In this document: positions 48,086 to 58,990 of the stretch, in pieces
Numbering within the stretch: the first letter of the stretch is position 1
How the letters are laid out: each line of letters begins with the position of its first letter
Origin: Cocos nucifera
Taxonomy: Eukaryota; Streptophyta; Magnoliopsida; Arecales; Arecaceae
Direction: 5' to 3'
DNA: 64,000 nucleotides
Assembly (NCBI GenBank): GCA_006176705.1
Contig: QRFJ01000046.1
Coordinates: forward strand, 3,056,065 to 3,120,064
Position numbers and translations under genes: made by a program
The notes under the pieces: model-generated
Seen by the model: only the letters and a program-made list of their open reading frames with translations
What the model was told of the DNA's origin: nothing
The model's database searches: none

Positions 48086-49037
48086 AAATATTATATAATT
48101 TTAAAATTTAATATCTATCTTCACCATTCATTATTTAAATAATTATCATTGGACTGTCATCGCAAAAGATCGCCTCGATTTGATGACCCTAGCTTCGTCT
48201 ATCAGAAAAATTTGATTTCGACAGCCACAAACAACGATATGATGATCTGATAGATAGAGACCTTCGATGAATCCAAAAATCTGCAATGATAATCTCAGTG
48301 ATGTTTATAGCGTACTATCAGAGTTTCACTTCAATCGGATATCGTTATCTTGGTCAATTTAGTATAGATTAATTTCGACCATTAAATGATAAACGAGTGA
48401 TCAAAGGACCAAACGGCATCCAATTATGAGATAATTTTTTTATAAATGATCTTAGGGACTATTTTAATCATTTTTTATAGTGGTGATTATAAAATTTAAC
48501 TCGTGAGATGAAGAACGATCTAAAACTATACGTCTCCTAATAACCATTTTGAAACTTCACTAGTTGTTATGCTCATGTTTTTGCACTATCTACTTAACAT
48601 GAATAGTTTATACGAAAATGATTTAAATTTTACTATCATCATCGTATAAAATATTTAAAATTATAAAAAAAATTATTTAACTAAAAAATTATCTCATAAT
48701 CGGATGCCGTTTAATCCTTTGATTGCTTGTTTCTAATTTAACGATCGAAATCATTCCGTACTAAATTGATTATGATAACGATATCCGATTAAAATGAAAC
48801 TTTGATAGTATGCTAAAAACATCATCGAGATCATCATTGCAGATTTTCAGATTCATCAAAAATCTTCATCTATCAGATCATCGCATCATCGTTTGTGATA
48901 ATTGAAATCGAATTTTTTTGATCGACGAAGTTAGGGCCATCAGATTGAGGGAATTTTTTGCCACGACATTCTAATGATAATTATTTAGATAATAAATAAT
49001 GAAGATGAATATTGAATTTTAAAATTATATAATATTT
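48086..49037. repeat. Long foldback inside the CACTA element
   Basis: Arms of about 360 bases (48,086-48,445 and 48,681-49,037) are inverted copies with few differences. For example, AAATATTATATAATTTTAAA at the left end pairs with the complement at the right end, and AAACGGCATCC pairs with GGATGCCGTTT near the loop. The loop is about 235 bases. It lies between blocks of CACTA subterminal repeats (left of 41,055 and 49,065-49,245). It could be a foldback transposon inserted in the CACTA element or a rearranged part of it. Confidence 0.85.
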
Positions 49038-49064
49038 AAAAAAAATTAAAAAAAATTATTTTCA

Positions 49065-49245
49065 ATCTATGGCAGTGATTATCAAAAATTGCTGCTATAG
49101 ATCTACAACAATGGTTATAGAACCATTGTCGTAGATCTATGACAGTAATTTTAGATAACCGCGATCGTAGATTTATGGCAGCGATTTGATAACCGCTGTC
49201 GTAGATCTATGGCAGCAGTTTGATAACCACTACCATAGGTTAGGT
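49065..49245. repeat. Further CACTA subterminal repeats
   Basis: Four or five diverged copies of CTATGGCAGCGATTTGATAA and its complement. They continue the left array beyond element C and the foldback. Confidence 0.8.
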
Positions 49246-49299
49246 TAAAAATTTTTAATTTTTTTCTTTTCTTCCGTATGCGCTCGATCTCTCTCTCTC

Positions 49300-49960
49300 C
49301 CCCTCCTCTTCATCATCGGTGAGGCTTCTTCTTCCCCGACCGGTGTCGCCCCTCCTCCCCCCTAGTCGGCATCGCCCCTCCTCCCCTCCGGTCAGTCGCC
49401 CCTCCCCACCACCCGCCAAGCCCCACCCGGCCCACCCCTCCATCCACCCTCCCTCCGCCCCCAGCGAAACCCCCGATGAATCCCAACCGACCATCCCTCG
49501 ACCCCTCATGAAACCTCCTCCATCGGCGAACCCCCCTCCACCCTCGCTCGGCCCCACGAAATCCCACCCCCATCCGACCCTCCCTCGATCCTCAGTGAAC
49601 CCCGCTTCCGGCTAACCCCCATCGACCCTTCCTTGGCTCTCTATAAAATCCCTCCTCCAGCGAAACCCCCATCACCCTCGACCCTCCGCCGGGCCCCCGT
49701 GAAACCCCTCCCATACTCTATCCTCCTCCAACCCGGTGTAAATCAAATCCCCTTTCGATGAGCCCCCTTCACCCCTCCTTCAGCCCCCACGAAACCCTAA
49801 CCCCCCACACCACCACCATTCTGACCCTCCCTAGATCGAGTGTGAAGCCTCCTTCGACCTCCTTATCACTGTGCCCCTCCCCCTAGCCCCCCATCTCCGA
49901 CCGCCCCTGCTCTCTCTCTCTTTTCTCTTTTTCTATCTTCTCTATCTTACTATCTTACTT
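49300..49960. other. Strongly C-rich, G-poor strand-biased region
   Basis: Runs of CCCC, CCTCC and CCACC dominate the plus strand. A 98-codon frame (49,319-49,615) would be proline/serine-rich. I think it is an untranslated first exon or promoter region of the CACTA gene rather than a protein, because no family pattern is visible. Confidence 0.45.
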
Positions 49961-50359
49961 TTATTTCATAGGTTACCTCTAGTGCCATCGTCCTCCTCTA
50001 ACATTATCGTCGGCGATCCTCGAAGCTTTCGATGCGATCCGCTCTCTATATTCGTAGGTATAATATTTTTTTAATTTTATAGTATTATTTATTAATAATA
50101 TATATTTATATTAATTTATAGAATATTTATAATAAATATTATAAATATTTATTATAAATATTATAATTATCTGCATACCATATTTTTTGGGCCATGCCGT
50201 GGTGGTAACCTTGGAGCACGCCATATCGACGGTTGTGGACAAGATTTGTCAAGAGTTGGATTTGGATCAAAATCTGGATATTCAAATCCGGACCTAATTT
50301 TAATTACTAGTACCGAATCTGAATTCGAATACCGAACAGGTCTGTACTTGAGAGTGGAA

Positions 50360-50690
50360 GAGAGGGATCCGACCTCGCCACCATCATTAGGAGGTAGGAG
50401 GTCTGGCCTCGCCAGCGAAGGAGATCGAGAGAGCGAGAGAGGGAGGGAGGGAGTCCGATATCGCCGGCATCACTGGAAGGGATGGGGTCCGACCTTGCCG
50501 ACGAAGGAGATCGAGAGAGTGAGAGAGGGAGGGATGGGGTCCGGCCTCATCGGCGAGAGAGATCGAGAGAGGTAGAGAGGAAGATCGAGAGATGGAAAAG
50601 CTGGGAGGAAGGGGTTCAGCCTCGCCGCCGTCATCGATGAGAGAGATCGAAAGAGGGAGAGAGGGAGTGATCGAGGGGATGGCGCACGGC
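50360..50690. repeat. Imperfect tandem repeat, GAGAGAG-rich, about 60-70-bp unit
   Basis: Copies share GGGGTCCG(A/G)CCT, CGCC or CGAC, and GGAGATCGAGAGAG(T/C)GAGAG. Located just before the TNPA-like exons. Confidence 0.65.
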
Positions 50691-50858
50691 CGAGCTTGCT
50701 TGAATATGCAGTCGAGCCAGCTCGGGCTATGATCGAGTCGGCTAGGGGAGGACCCTAGCTGAATGTCTCAGGCATGGACCAGCTTGGCTTACGAGCGAAT
50801 AGAATTTGATATGTCATGATATTATATTGATTAATGTTCATTAATGTTGTAGATCACG

Positions 50859-52604
50859 ATGGCATCGAAATGCCATTTAGTTTTTACTCCCGCCCCTCGA
50901 TAGGTTACGCGCAGTTCAGCATTCGAGGAGTAGTCGAAGCATACCCCATCCACCTCGGCATTGGCTACTCAGGGACCTCCACCGTCAGCATCTACTCCAC
51001 CGATGGCATCTACTCCACCGACGATATCTACTCCACTGGCAGCTGAGCCTCTACCATCGCCCATATCTGAGGCACATGCTACTACGTTGGCATCTAAGTG
51101 TACGTTTTTATTATATTAGCACAACTTTATTTTTTATGTAGTATTTGTATACTTATATATTTGCATAATGTATTTGCATTGTAGGTGCATCATCCAGTTG
51201 AACATTTTATGATCCCATACGTATGGCACACGTATGGAACTGCCAGCATTAGGTGATGGTCTATTATGATACGGAGGCAAGGCCGATAGGAGAGACCATG
51301 CGGAAGATGCATTCCTTTTTTGGAGTGCTTATGAGGCGGTCGGACATCATTCCCGTGGAGCTCAGAGACTAGCATTTGATGGATGCTGCCGTCAGGAACC
51401 AGGTATGGGAGGAGATATGGATAAGTACGTACATCTTAGTTATATTTATGTATTTTATATATTTACACTATATATGTTTGATTAGAATAATTTTGTAACT
51501 GATTTTTGATAAATTTATGCAGAGGAGGTACGATTTTATCGATCATGAAAGGGCTCGAGATGCCCGATTGAAGAAGATCGAAGAATTATACCGAGGTTAT
51601 AAGGTCAAGCTCCATAGAGGATGGCTCGAGCACTGATGAGACACTTTGGAGGAGCTTGTTCCCTGGATACAGGACTGTCCTCCAAGTTAGTGGGAGAGGA
51701 TAGTTAGACACTGGAGGAGCCAGGAGTTCGAGGCAAAATTTTTAACTTTTAAATTTTTTAATATGCTTAAAGTTTTATTTAAATATTTTTAAATATTTAT
51801 TATTTATTTGAATACTTATTAGCCTACCTTTCGTCAGAACCGGAAGAATTGTGCAGCTCAGGAGTATACGCACACTCTAGGCCGCGAGTCTATGGCCAGT
51901 CATATGCATAGAGAGGTAATTAATTCTAAATCTTACTAGATAAATTAAATTCATATTTTTTATCATATTTTTGATAAATTTATTCTTTGTTATAGCTGAT
52001 AAGAGATGGAGTGATATCCGACCGTAGCGAGATCTTTTGATCCAGCCACACGGACAAGACGGGTAGGCCTATGAATACCGTGATCGGGTATATTTTTGTA
52101 AGTAATAAATATATTAGTATATATGATTAGTATTATAGCATCTTTTATAAAATTTTATTTCAACTTACAATTATAGGATCAGTTAGATGCGCTAGCGAGT
52201 GAGGGCCCGGATACCTCTGGACCCCATGACCATTTATCTCAGGTCTTGGGGCTGAGCACTCTAGGAGGATCCGATGCAAGCCCGGACACACGCCGATGAG
52301 CTTCTGGTCCGAGGCGAGCATCTCCTCATAGACTTTTGGTGTTGTCAGTCGGAAGGAGCTTGAGAAGGCATTGGCACGGACAAATCATGCTGCGATGCGG
52401 GCAAATCGGGCTGAGGAGCGCACATCTCATCTGGAGCGCATCATGACAGACATGATATCGACGCTCAGTATGTATTTTAGTGTCACGAACTTCGAGGATA
52501 TATTGGCCCACATTTTAATTTCAGCTCCGACTCTGACTTCGGCTCCAGCTTTGGCTCTGGCTCCTAGTGACGACGACGATGATGTAGATTTAGAAGACTT
52601 TTGA
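50859..52604 (+). pseudogene. CACTA TNPA-like gene (Transposase_24, Ptta/En/Spm family), decayed
   Basis: Exons can be followed by splice sites: about 50,859-51,099 (Ser/Pro/Thr-rich), 51,185-51,424, 51,533-51,735, 51,824-51,915, 51,996-52,096 and 52,177-52,604. Diagnostic parts are RNRKNCAAQEYTHTLGRES with MASHMHRE (about 51,838-51,913), and LIRDGVISDRSEIF-stop-SSHTDKTGRPMNTVIGYIF. These correspond to the family's 'NR.K.....HT.GS.S.A' and 'E.F..TH..KDG' regions. The C-terminal part is helical (KELEKALARTNHAAMRANRA) and ends in an acidic tail (PSDDDDDVDLEDF). TNPA-type proteins bind the subterminal repeats. Several stops and at least one frameshift are present. Confidence 0.75.
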
Positions 52605-52779
52605 TGTATTTTATTTTTTTAAAAAAATATTATAATAAATTTTACTCGATAATAAAATTTTAGCATTTTAGAATAATTTTTATGTTTATTATATTTTTTT
52701 ATATTATATATCTATATTTATCAGATAAAATATATAAAAAAAATAAAAATTTTATTTTTTTTAATTATTTAAGATCTAC

Positions 52780-52862
52780 GGCAGTAATTTTATAACCGCT
52801 GTCATATCCATGCCAACCGCTGCCATAGATTCCTGATGCAAACGATGACAACTATTGCATTA
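52780..52862. repeat. Right subterminal repeats, inner part
   Basis: TACGGCAGTAATTTTATAAC, CGCTGCCATAGATTCC and related copies. They continue behind element D at 58,579. Confidence 0.75.
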
Positions 52863-52866
52863 GACC

Positions 52867-53838
52867 TGTTGGGGATAAATTTTGCTCCCGCTGAAGTCTA
52901 GTTCGATGCTCAGCCTAATGCAACCAGTAGCCGCAGAAGAGCTTCAGCAGACGGGCTTTAGCCGAACCCCCATCGGCCAAGCTTCTTCTAACCCGTTCAG
53001 TCGGCCGAACTACTTAGCGGCTGAGCTCCTTCGGACTTTCCAACGGTCGGGCTCTAGCCGAACTCAACCGTCGAGCCTCAGTCAGACTCCCGCAAGAGCC
53101 GAACTCTCTCCGCGTTGTTACAGCCAAGCGCCTGTGGGAGCCGAACTCCCTCCAAGCTTCCTCTTTGATCGAATTTCTTCGGAAGCTGGACTCACCCCAG
53201 ACACCCTTCGGACGGACTTCTTCAGGAGCTGGACTCCTCTCTGACGTCCCCTTCGATCGACCGAGCACCCGAACTTCCCAGTGGCCAAGCCTTAGCCGCG
53301 TACCCCCAGCTAGACGCCTATAGGAGTCGAACTCTTTCCAAGCTTCCTCTTCGGGAGTTCGAACTCCTCCGAAATGGGCACACGATGAAGGCCTTCCATC
53401 CTTCATTCGGCTGACTCTGCAGCCATCACCATCAGTCTGCCATAAGTGATAGCGACCCGCTATCAAGCGGCGATGGCTGTCACCATCAACCCACCGCAGA
53501 CGGCATCTTTTCGAGAGACTGACTCCGCCGAACCTCGAGCGGCCCGCCAGCATGCGGCCGCAGCTGTCACCATCAAGCTCCACTATAAAAAGGACCCTCC
53601 AGATATGCTAATCTCTCTGGTCTCTCTAATCTCTATGCTCTCTTCTTCTTCTCCAAGCTCCGGAACTCATTCCGAGCACTCCATTCCTATTGGCCAGAGT
53701 TGACTTGATCGTCGGAGGGTCCTGTCGGAGCCACCCCCCACTGGCTTCGGATAGGATTTTGTTTTGTAGGTTTTCGACGGTGACCTCATCGGCCTCAACT
53801 CCAATGGACTCCAGCGACGATCAATTTCTGCGTCAACA
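52867..53838 (+). repeat. 5' LTR of element D
   Basis: Starts TGTTGGGGATAAA and ends GCGTCAACA. A TATA box, CTATAAAAAGG, is at about 53,583-53,593. Confidence 0.88.
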
Positions 53839-53892
53839 GAATGGCGCTAGAGGAAGAACCTAAACCTCCGAGGTTCCCTTATTCTTAAAGGA

Positions 53893-55400
53893 GTGCTCGA
53901 TGATGATTTCTCTCTCTCCGAAGATCCCTCTTCTTTCTCATCTGATAGCCCTCTCCCAAAGAAAAAATCGGCACGGCGCCGATGGCCTAGGAGAGCCTCG
54001 ACTCGACGATCGACAGCCTCCGCATCCCGATCCCATCCGGATCCGTCTACCCCTGCTTCAGCCCCGACAAGTCAGGTTCCACCCGTACCCACAGTAAATA
54101 TAGAGCAGTTCAACCTGCTCATCCAACAGGTCTGTGGCCTCACGGATGCAATGCGGGCCATGCAGCAGCCTCCAGTGGCGACTCCACCAGAAAATCCGTC
54201 TTTCGAATGTCGAAAATCAACCCCAGGAAAGGGTACTCGGGCCGGTGTGCCCGCCGCCTCTTGGAAAGAGAAACAGAGAGTCGGAGATCCATGTTTGGAT
54301 CATGGTTCTCCTCTGGAAGAGACCTTTCGCGCTTGTAGCCGGAAGTCCCCCAAGATCTATGATCAGGATGATGCCCTCGATCACAGACCGCACAAGATGG
54401 ACCGATGGATTGAAGAGCTCGACCACGTCGCCCCAGCTCGTCATGCCGACGTCCACGTCGAACCTCCTTTCTCCCTCTGAATTATGCAAGAATCCATTCC
54501 ACTGACCTTCGAGCTCCCTCAACTGAAAAGCTACGATGGAACTTCTGATCCGATTGATCTTCTGGAGGCCTTCCGTGCCACGATGCTACTCCATGGTGCT
54601 TCAGACACCATACTGTGCTGAGCTTGCTCATCTACCTTAAAGGAAGTAGCTAGAAACTGGTACTCGGCATTGAAGCTGAGTACGATCTTCTCTTTTGATT
54701 AGATGAGCAGTTAGTTCGTGGCCCACTTCATCAGCAGTCGACGTCCGCATCGAGGTTTGGATTTTCTGATGTATGTCAAGCAGAAGCAAGGAAAATCCAT
54801 CCGAGCTTACGTCACCCGGTTCAATGCTGCGGCATTGAAGGTCCGAGACTTGGATCAGTCTGTTGCGATGGCCGCACTCAAGGGCGGCCTTCGAAAAAAT
54901 GACTTGCTGTTCTTCTTAGAAAAAAAGTATTTCAGGGACTTTGCCGATCTACTGGCTCGGGCCGAGAGATATGCCCGTGCGGAAGAAGCCTTCAAGTTGA
55001 AGGATGAAGAAGTCCTGAGAGAGCAGCTGGCGGATGATGGAGAGCCGAGCGAAGTTTGGCCGCGCTCGCAGACCCCCTCCGAAAGTAGGCGGGCCTGAAC
55101 TCCTCAAACTCGCCATCAAGGAAGCCCCGACAGAGAGGCGCGAAGAAGTCCTCCTCCTGGATGGTTCCATGACTATGCCCCCCTCGATGCCTCCTCGAAC
55201 TCAGATTCTCACGGAAGTTAAGAACTAGAGCTGCCAAGGATCAGAAGGACTACGGTCTTCCCCCAAACATGCGTGATCGAAGCAAGCAATGCCTCTACCA
55301 TTGCGACCATGGCCACGACACTGAGGAATACATCTCAGCTCTGAGATGAAATTGAGGAGCTCGTCAGAAAGGGGCGCTGGTAAATTCCTCCGGCACCAGT
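53893..55400 (+). pseudogene. Element D gag pseudogene
   Basis: The first open stretch (53,893-54,480) starts MLDDDFSLSEDPSSFSSDSP and contains RRASTRRSTASASRSHPDPS and VNIEQFNLLIQQVCGLTDAM. A TGA at 54,478 interrupts it before IMQESIPLTFELPQLKSYDG. The matrix/capsid-like core FISSRRPHRGLDFLMYVKQK and VAMAALKGGLRKNDLLFFLE lies in 54,718-55,098. The nucleocapsid motif near 55,290 reads CLYHCDHGHDTEEY, with the last Cys as Tyr. It is the best preserved gag of the B/C/D family here. Confidence 0.82.
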
Positions 55401-55720
55401 CTGAATAAGAAAAAGATCGGCCAAGGGCACTGCCATAGCTAGAGACGGCAAAGAAGCACGGTGCTGCCACAGCCAGAGATGGCAAGGAGGTCGGCCGCCT
55501 CACGATATCATCAACATTACCCCTGGGAGGAGCTTGGTACATCGGCGATTCGTCATCTCCCAGCGATAAAGCCAAGTGACAAAGCCAAAGAAGCTTGCTC
55601 CAAATTGAGAAGGCCAGCATGAAATAGAGGAGGTCATCCGGCCCAGGACTTACTGTCGAAGAAATGCGGAGGAACAACGCTACCACGATCTTGAAACATA
55701 GAATTTGGGGATGCACTGCT
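55400..55720 (+). pseudogene. Element D junction: relic of the integrase C-terminus behind gag
   Basis: After RHQSE..KDRPRAL (the usual text behind the nucleocapsid) come short decayed pieces, then KPKKLAPN-stop-EGQHEIEEVIRPRTY and a tail like E..RYHDLET. The integrase end normally reads KLAPNWEGPY..VVR.GTYRL......LPR.WN. Protease, RT, RNase H and the integrase core are missing between. Confidence 0.68.
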
Positions 55721-55799
55721 AGTAACTTTCTTTCAATAAAATTCTTTCCTTTCGATAATATTATTTCTGAATGCAAAAACTATGCGATGACAAAAAAAA

Positions 55800-57330
55800 A
55801 GTAGTCAATAATTACCATGTTAGAAACAGAAGGAGAACCTCATCCTAACCCGAGCAACAACCTCGGCTAGAGATAAGATCTCTCCCAAGCGAAGGCCTCG
55901 TTCACAAAAGACGAGATGGGGAGAGAGACCCTGACAGCGGCCCTTATGTGCCCCCACAGTCCATTAGAAGTAGGAGGAGAACCTTTTCCTAATGCAAGCA
56001 ACAACCGGCCAAGATAAGATTCTCCGAGCGACCGCTGACAACCTCGGCTAGAGATAAATCTCTTTCGAGAGATCGAGTCAACCTCGTTAGAGATAAGATC
56101 TCTTTCGAGCGACCGAGTCAACTCGATTAGGAACAAGAAGGAGAACCTCATCCTAACGCGAGCAACAACTCGGCCAGAGATAAGATTTCTCTCGAGCGAA
56201 CCGCTGACAACCTCAGCTAGAGATAAGATCTCTTCCGAGTCAACCTCGATTAGGAACAGGAGGAGAACCTCGTCCTAACGCGAGTAACAACCTCGGCCAG
56301 AGATAAGATCTCTCCCGAGCGGCCGCTGACAATCTCGGTTAGAGATAAGATCTCTCCGAGCGATGAGTCAACCTCGGTTAGAAAAAGGAGAAGAATCTCA
56401 TCCTAACGCGAGCAATAAACTCAACTAGAGATAAGATCTCTCCCGAGCGAAGGCCTCGTTCATAAAAGATGAGATGGGGGGAGAGGCCCAGTAAGCCCTT
56501 ATGTGCCCCCATTGCCGTTTGAAATAGGAGGAGAACCTCGTCCTAATGCGAGCAACAACCTCGGCCAGAGATAAGATCTCTTCCGAGTGACTGAGTCAAC
56601 CTCGGCTAGAGATAAGATCTCGAGCGATCGAGTCAACCTCGTTAGGAACAGAGAAGAACCTCATTAACGCGAGCAACAACCTCGGTTAGAGATAAGATCT
56701 CTTCCGAGCGAAAGGCCTCGTTCAAAAGGATGAGATGGGGGGAGAGGCCAGGGCCTTATGTCCCCCACTGCTCGTCGGAAACAGGGGAACTCATCCTAAT
56801 GCGAGCACAATCTCGACCAGAGATAAATCTCTTCGAGCGACCGCTGACAATCTCGGCTAGAGATAGATCTTTTTTCGAGTGATCGAGTCAAACCTTGGCT
56901 AGAGATGAGATCTCTCCGTGACTGAGTCAACCTCGATTAGGAACAGGATGAGAACTTCGTCCTAATGCAAGCAACAACCTCGGCTAGAAATAAGATCCTC
57001 CCGAACGAAGGCCTCGTTCATAAAGAACGAGATGGGGGGAGAGGCCCAGCGGCCCTTATGTGCTCCCACTGCCCGATAGAAACAGGAGGAGAACCTCGTC
57101 CTAACGCGAGCAACAACCTCGGCTAGAGATAGGATCTCTTCCGAGCAACCGTGTCAACCTCGACTAAAGAGCTTCAACTTCGACCTCGGCTAGAGATAGG
57201 ATCCCTCCCGAGCGACCGTGTCAACCTCGGCTAGAGAGCTTCAACTTCCACTTCGGCCAGAGATAAGGTTGGAGACAACCTCGTCCTGAGATCAGATCTC
57301 TTCCGAGTGCCTGCATCGACCTCGACTGTA
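55800..57330. repeat. Element D repeat region (GATAAGATCTC and 115-bp types mixed)
   Basis: Many copies of AGAGATAAGATCTCTCCCGA and GAACCTCATCCTAACGCGAG, in the opposite strand sense to elements B and C, as expected from the element's orientation. The two repeat types are interleaved rather than in separate blocks. Many copies are shortened by small deletions. Confidence 0.87.
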
Positions 57331-57572
57331 GGAGATAATGTCACTCCGAGGAGTGCAACCTCCGACTTCGATCGTAGAGGACGAAACCTCCCTCAACCTC
57401 GATTGGACATGGGATCTTGCCCGGCCTTCAACTTCGATATCAACTTTAGCTGGAGATGAAATCTCCCCCGAGCTTCGATCTGGACCTGCATGGGGCTCAG
57501 AGGAAGACTTCGGCAGTCACCTTTCCTGCACTCCCTTCCTTCGATTTTCGAACTCGGGAGTGGGGGGGCTAG

Positions 57573-58573
57573 TGTTGGGGATAAACCCCGCTCCCATCGA
57601 AGTCTAATTCGATGCTCAGCCTAATGCAACCAGTAGCCGCAGAAGAGCTTCAGCAGACGGGCTTTAGCCGAACCCCCATCAGCCGAGCTTCTTCTAACCC
57701 ATTCAGCCGGTCGAACTACTTAACGGTCGAGCTCCTTCGGACTCTCCAGCGGTCGGGCTCTAGCCGAACTCAACCGCCGAGCCTCAGTCAGACTCCCGCA
57801 AGAGCCAAACTCTCTCCGCGTCGTTACAGCCAGGCGCCTATGGGAGCCGAACTTTCTCCAAGCTTCCTCTCCGATCGAATTTCTTCGGAAGCTGGACTCA
57901 CCCCAGACACTCTTTGGACGGACTTCTTCAGGAGCCGGACTCCTCCCTGACGCCCCCTTCGACCGATCGAGCACCTACCAAACTCCCCAACGGCCAAGCC
58001 TTAGCCGCGTACCCCCAGTCAGACGCCTATAGGAGCCAAACTTTTTTCAAGCTTCCTCTTCGGAAGTCCGAACTCCTCCAAAATGGGCACACGATGAAGG
58101 CCTTCAACCCTTCATTCGACTGGCTCTGCAGTATCAGATGGCATGCAGCCATCAGTTCAGTCCGCACAAGCGATAGCGATCCTGCTATCAGGGGCGATAG
58201 ACTATCACCATCAATCCGTTGTACCGCATGGACGCACGGTGCCTTTTCGAGAGACTGACTCCACCGAACCTCGAGCGACCCATCAGCACGCGGCTACAGC
58301 TGTCACCATCAAGCTCCATTATAAAAAGATCCTCCAGATATGCTAATCTCTCTAGTCTCTCTGATCTCTAAGCTCTCCTCTTCTTCTCGAAGCTCCAAAA
58401 CTCATTCCGAGCACTCCATTCCTATTGGCCAGAGCTGACTTGATCATCGGAGGGTCCTGCCGGAGCCACCCCCCACCGACTCCGGATAGGACTTTATTTT
58501 GTAGGTCCCCGACGGCGACCTCATCGGCCTCAACTCCAGTGGACTCTGGCGACGATCAGTTTCTGCGTTAATA
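57573..58573 (+). repeat. 3' LTR of element D
   Basis: Starts TGTTGGGGATAAACCCC and ends GCGTTAATA, matching GCGTCAACA of the 5' LTR with two C-to-T changes. Confidence 0.88.
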
Positions 58574-58578
58574 AGACC

Positions 58579-58792
58579 TATGGCAGCGGTTAAGAAATCG
58601 CTGCTATAGATTATCTATGGCAGCCGCTGCTATAGGTCGATCTATTGCAGCAGTTTATAAACTCCTACAATAGGCTATTTATGATAGTGGTTCAATCAAC
58701 CGCTATAATAACCGCTGCCATAGAGCTACGATGATGACCGCAGTAGCAGTGGTTAGAAAATCGCTGCCATAGCCTATGACAATGGTTTAGTA
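58579..58792. repeat. Right subterminal repeats of the CACTA element
   Basis: TATGGCAGCGGTTAAGAAAT and complement copies continue to 22 bases from the end. The last unit, CTATGGCAGCGATTTT on the minus strand, mirrors the first unit of the left end. Confidence 0.85.
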
Positions 58793-58990
58793 TGAGGATG
58801 TTTGACTTAAGGCCTCCTTCAAAATATATTTAGAAATTTTATCAAAAATGTAAATTTAGAAAGGCACAGCTAAAAGAGACCCGATAGGAGATAAAAGGGC
58901 GAGTCGGCATCGGAGGAGGCAAGAAAAAAAGAACAACAAAAAATGTCGACAGTCAAGACCACATTTTTGGATTTTAACATACGATGGTGA
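58793..58990. repeat. Host duplication copy A, right part
   Basis: TTTGACTTAAGG, TTTAGAAAGGCACAGC, CGAGTCGGCAT and TTTTTGGATTTTAAC blocks match 61,093-61,294 in order. The match ends around GTTAGCG. Confidence 0.82.

Larger units (their letters stand above)
52867..58573 (+). mobile_element. Element D: pol-less Tat-family derivative in the CACTA element
   Basis: LTRs 52,867-53,838 and 57,573-58,573; exact 5-bp target duplication AGACC (52,862-52,866 and 58,574-58,578). Primer site TGGCGCTAGAGG at 53,842 and polypurine tract GGGAGTGGGGGGGCTAG at 57,556-57,572. Gag is present. Pol is missing, but the end of integrase is present directly behind gag. A repeat region lies before the 3' LTR. The LTRs differ by less than one base in ten by eye over the first 260 bases, so it looks younger than B or C. 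Confidence 0.9.
40762..58792 (+). mobile_element. CACTA-superfamily DNA transposon carrying elements C and D
   Basis: Left end CACAACTACAAAAATG, right end (complement) TACTAAACCATTGTC. Both ends have CTATGGCAGCGATTTT about 20 bases inward. The flanking 3-bp duplication is TGA (40,759-40,761 and 58,793-58,795). The duplicate locus at 61,087-61,100 reads AAAATAGGTGAGGAC without the element, exactly the predicted empty site. Subterminal repeats of TATGGCAGCGGTT in both orientations and a TNPA-like gene (50,859-52,604) support the CACTA superfamily. Without elements C and D the transposon would be about 5.3 kb. No DDE transposase (TNP2) was found, so it is probably non-autonomous. Confidence 0.82.

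Noticed and set aside
49255..49573. Gly/Arg-rich minus frames and Pro-rich plus frame
   Set aside because: Caused by base composition (C-rich strand); no domain pattern.
53014..53583. 189-codon minus frame in the element D LTR
   Set aside because: LTR sequence on the strand opposite to the element; the other LTR has only a shorter, broken version.
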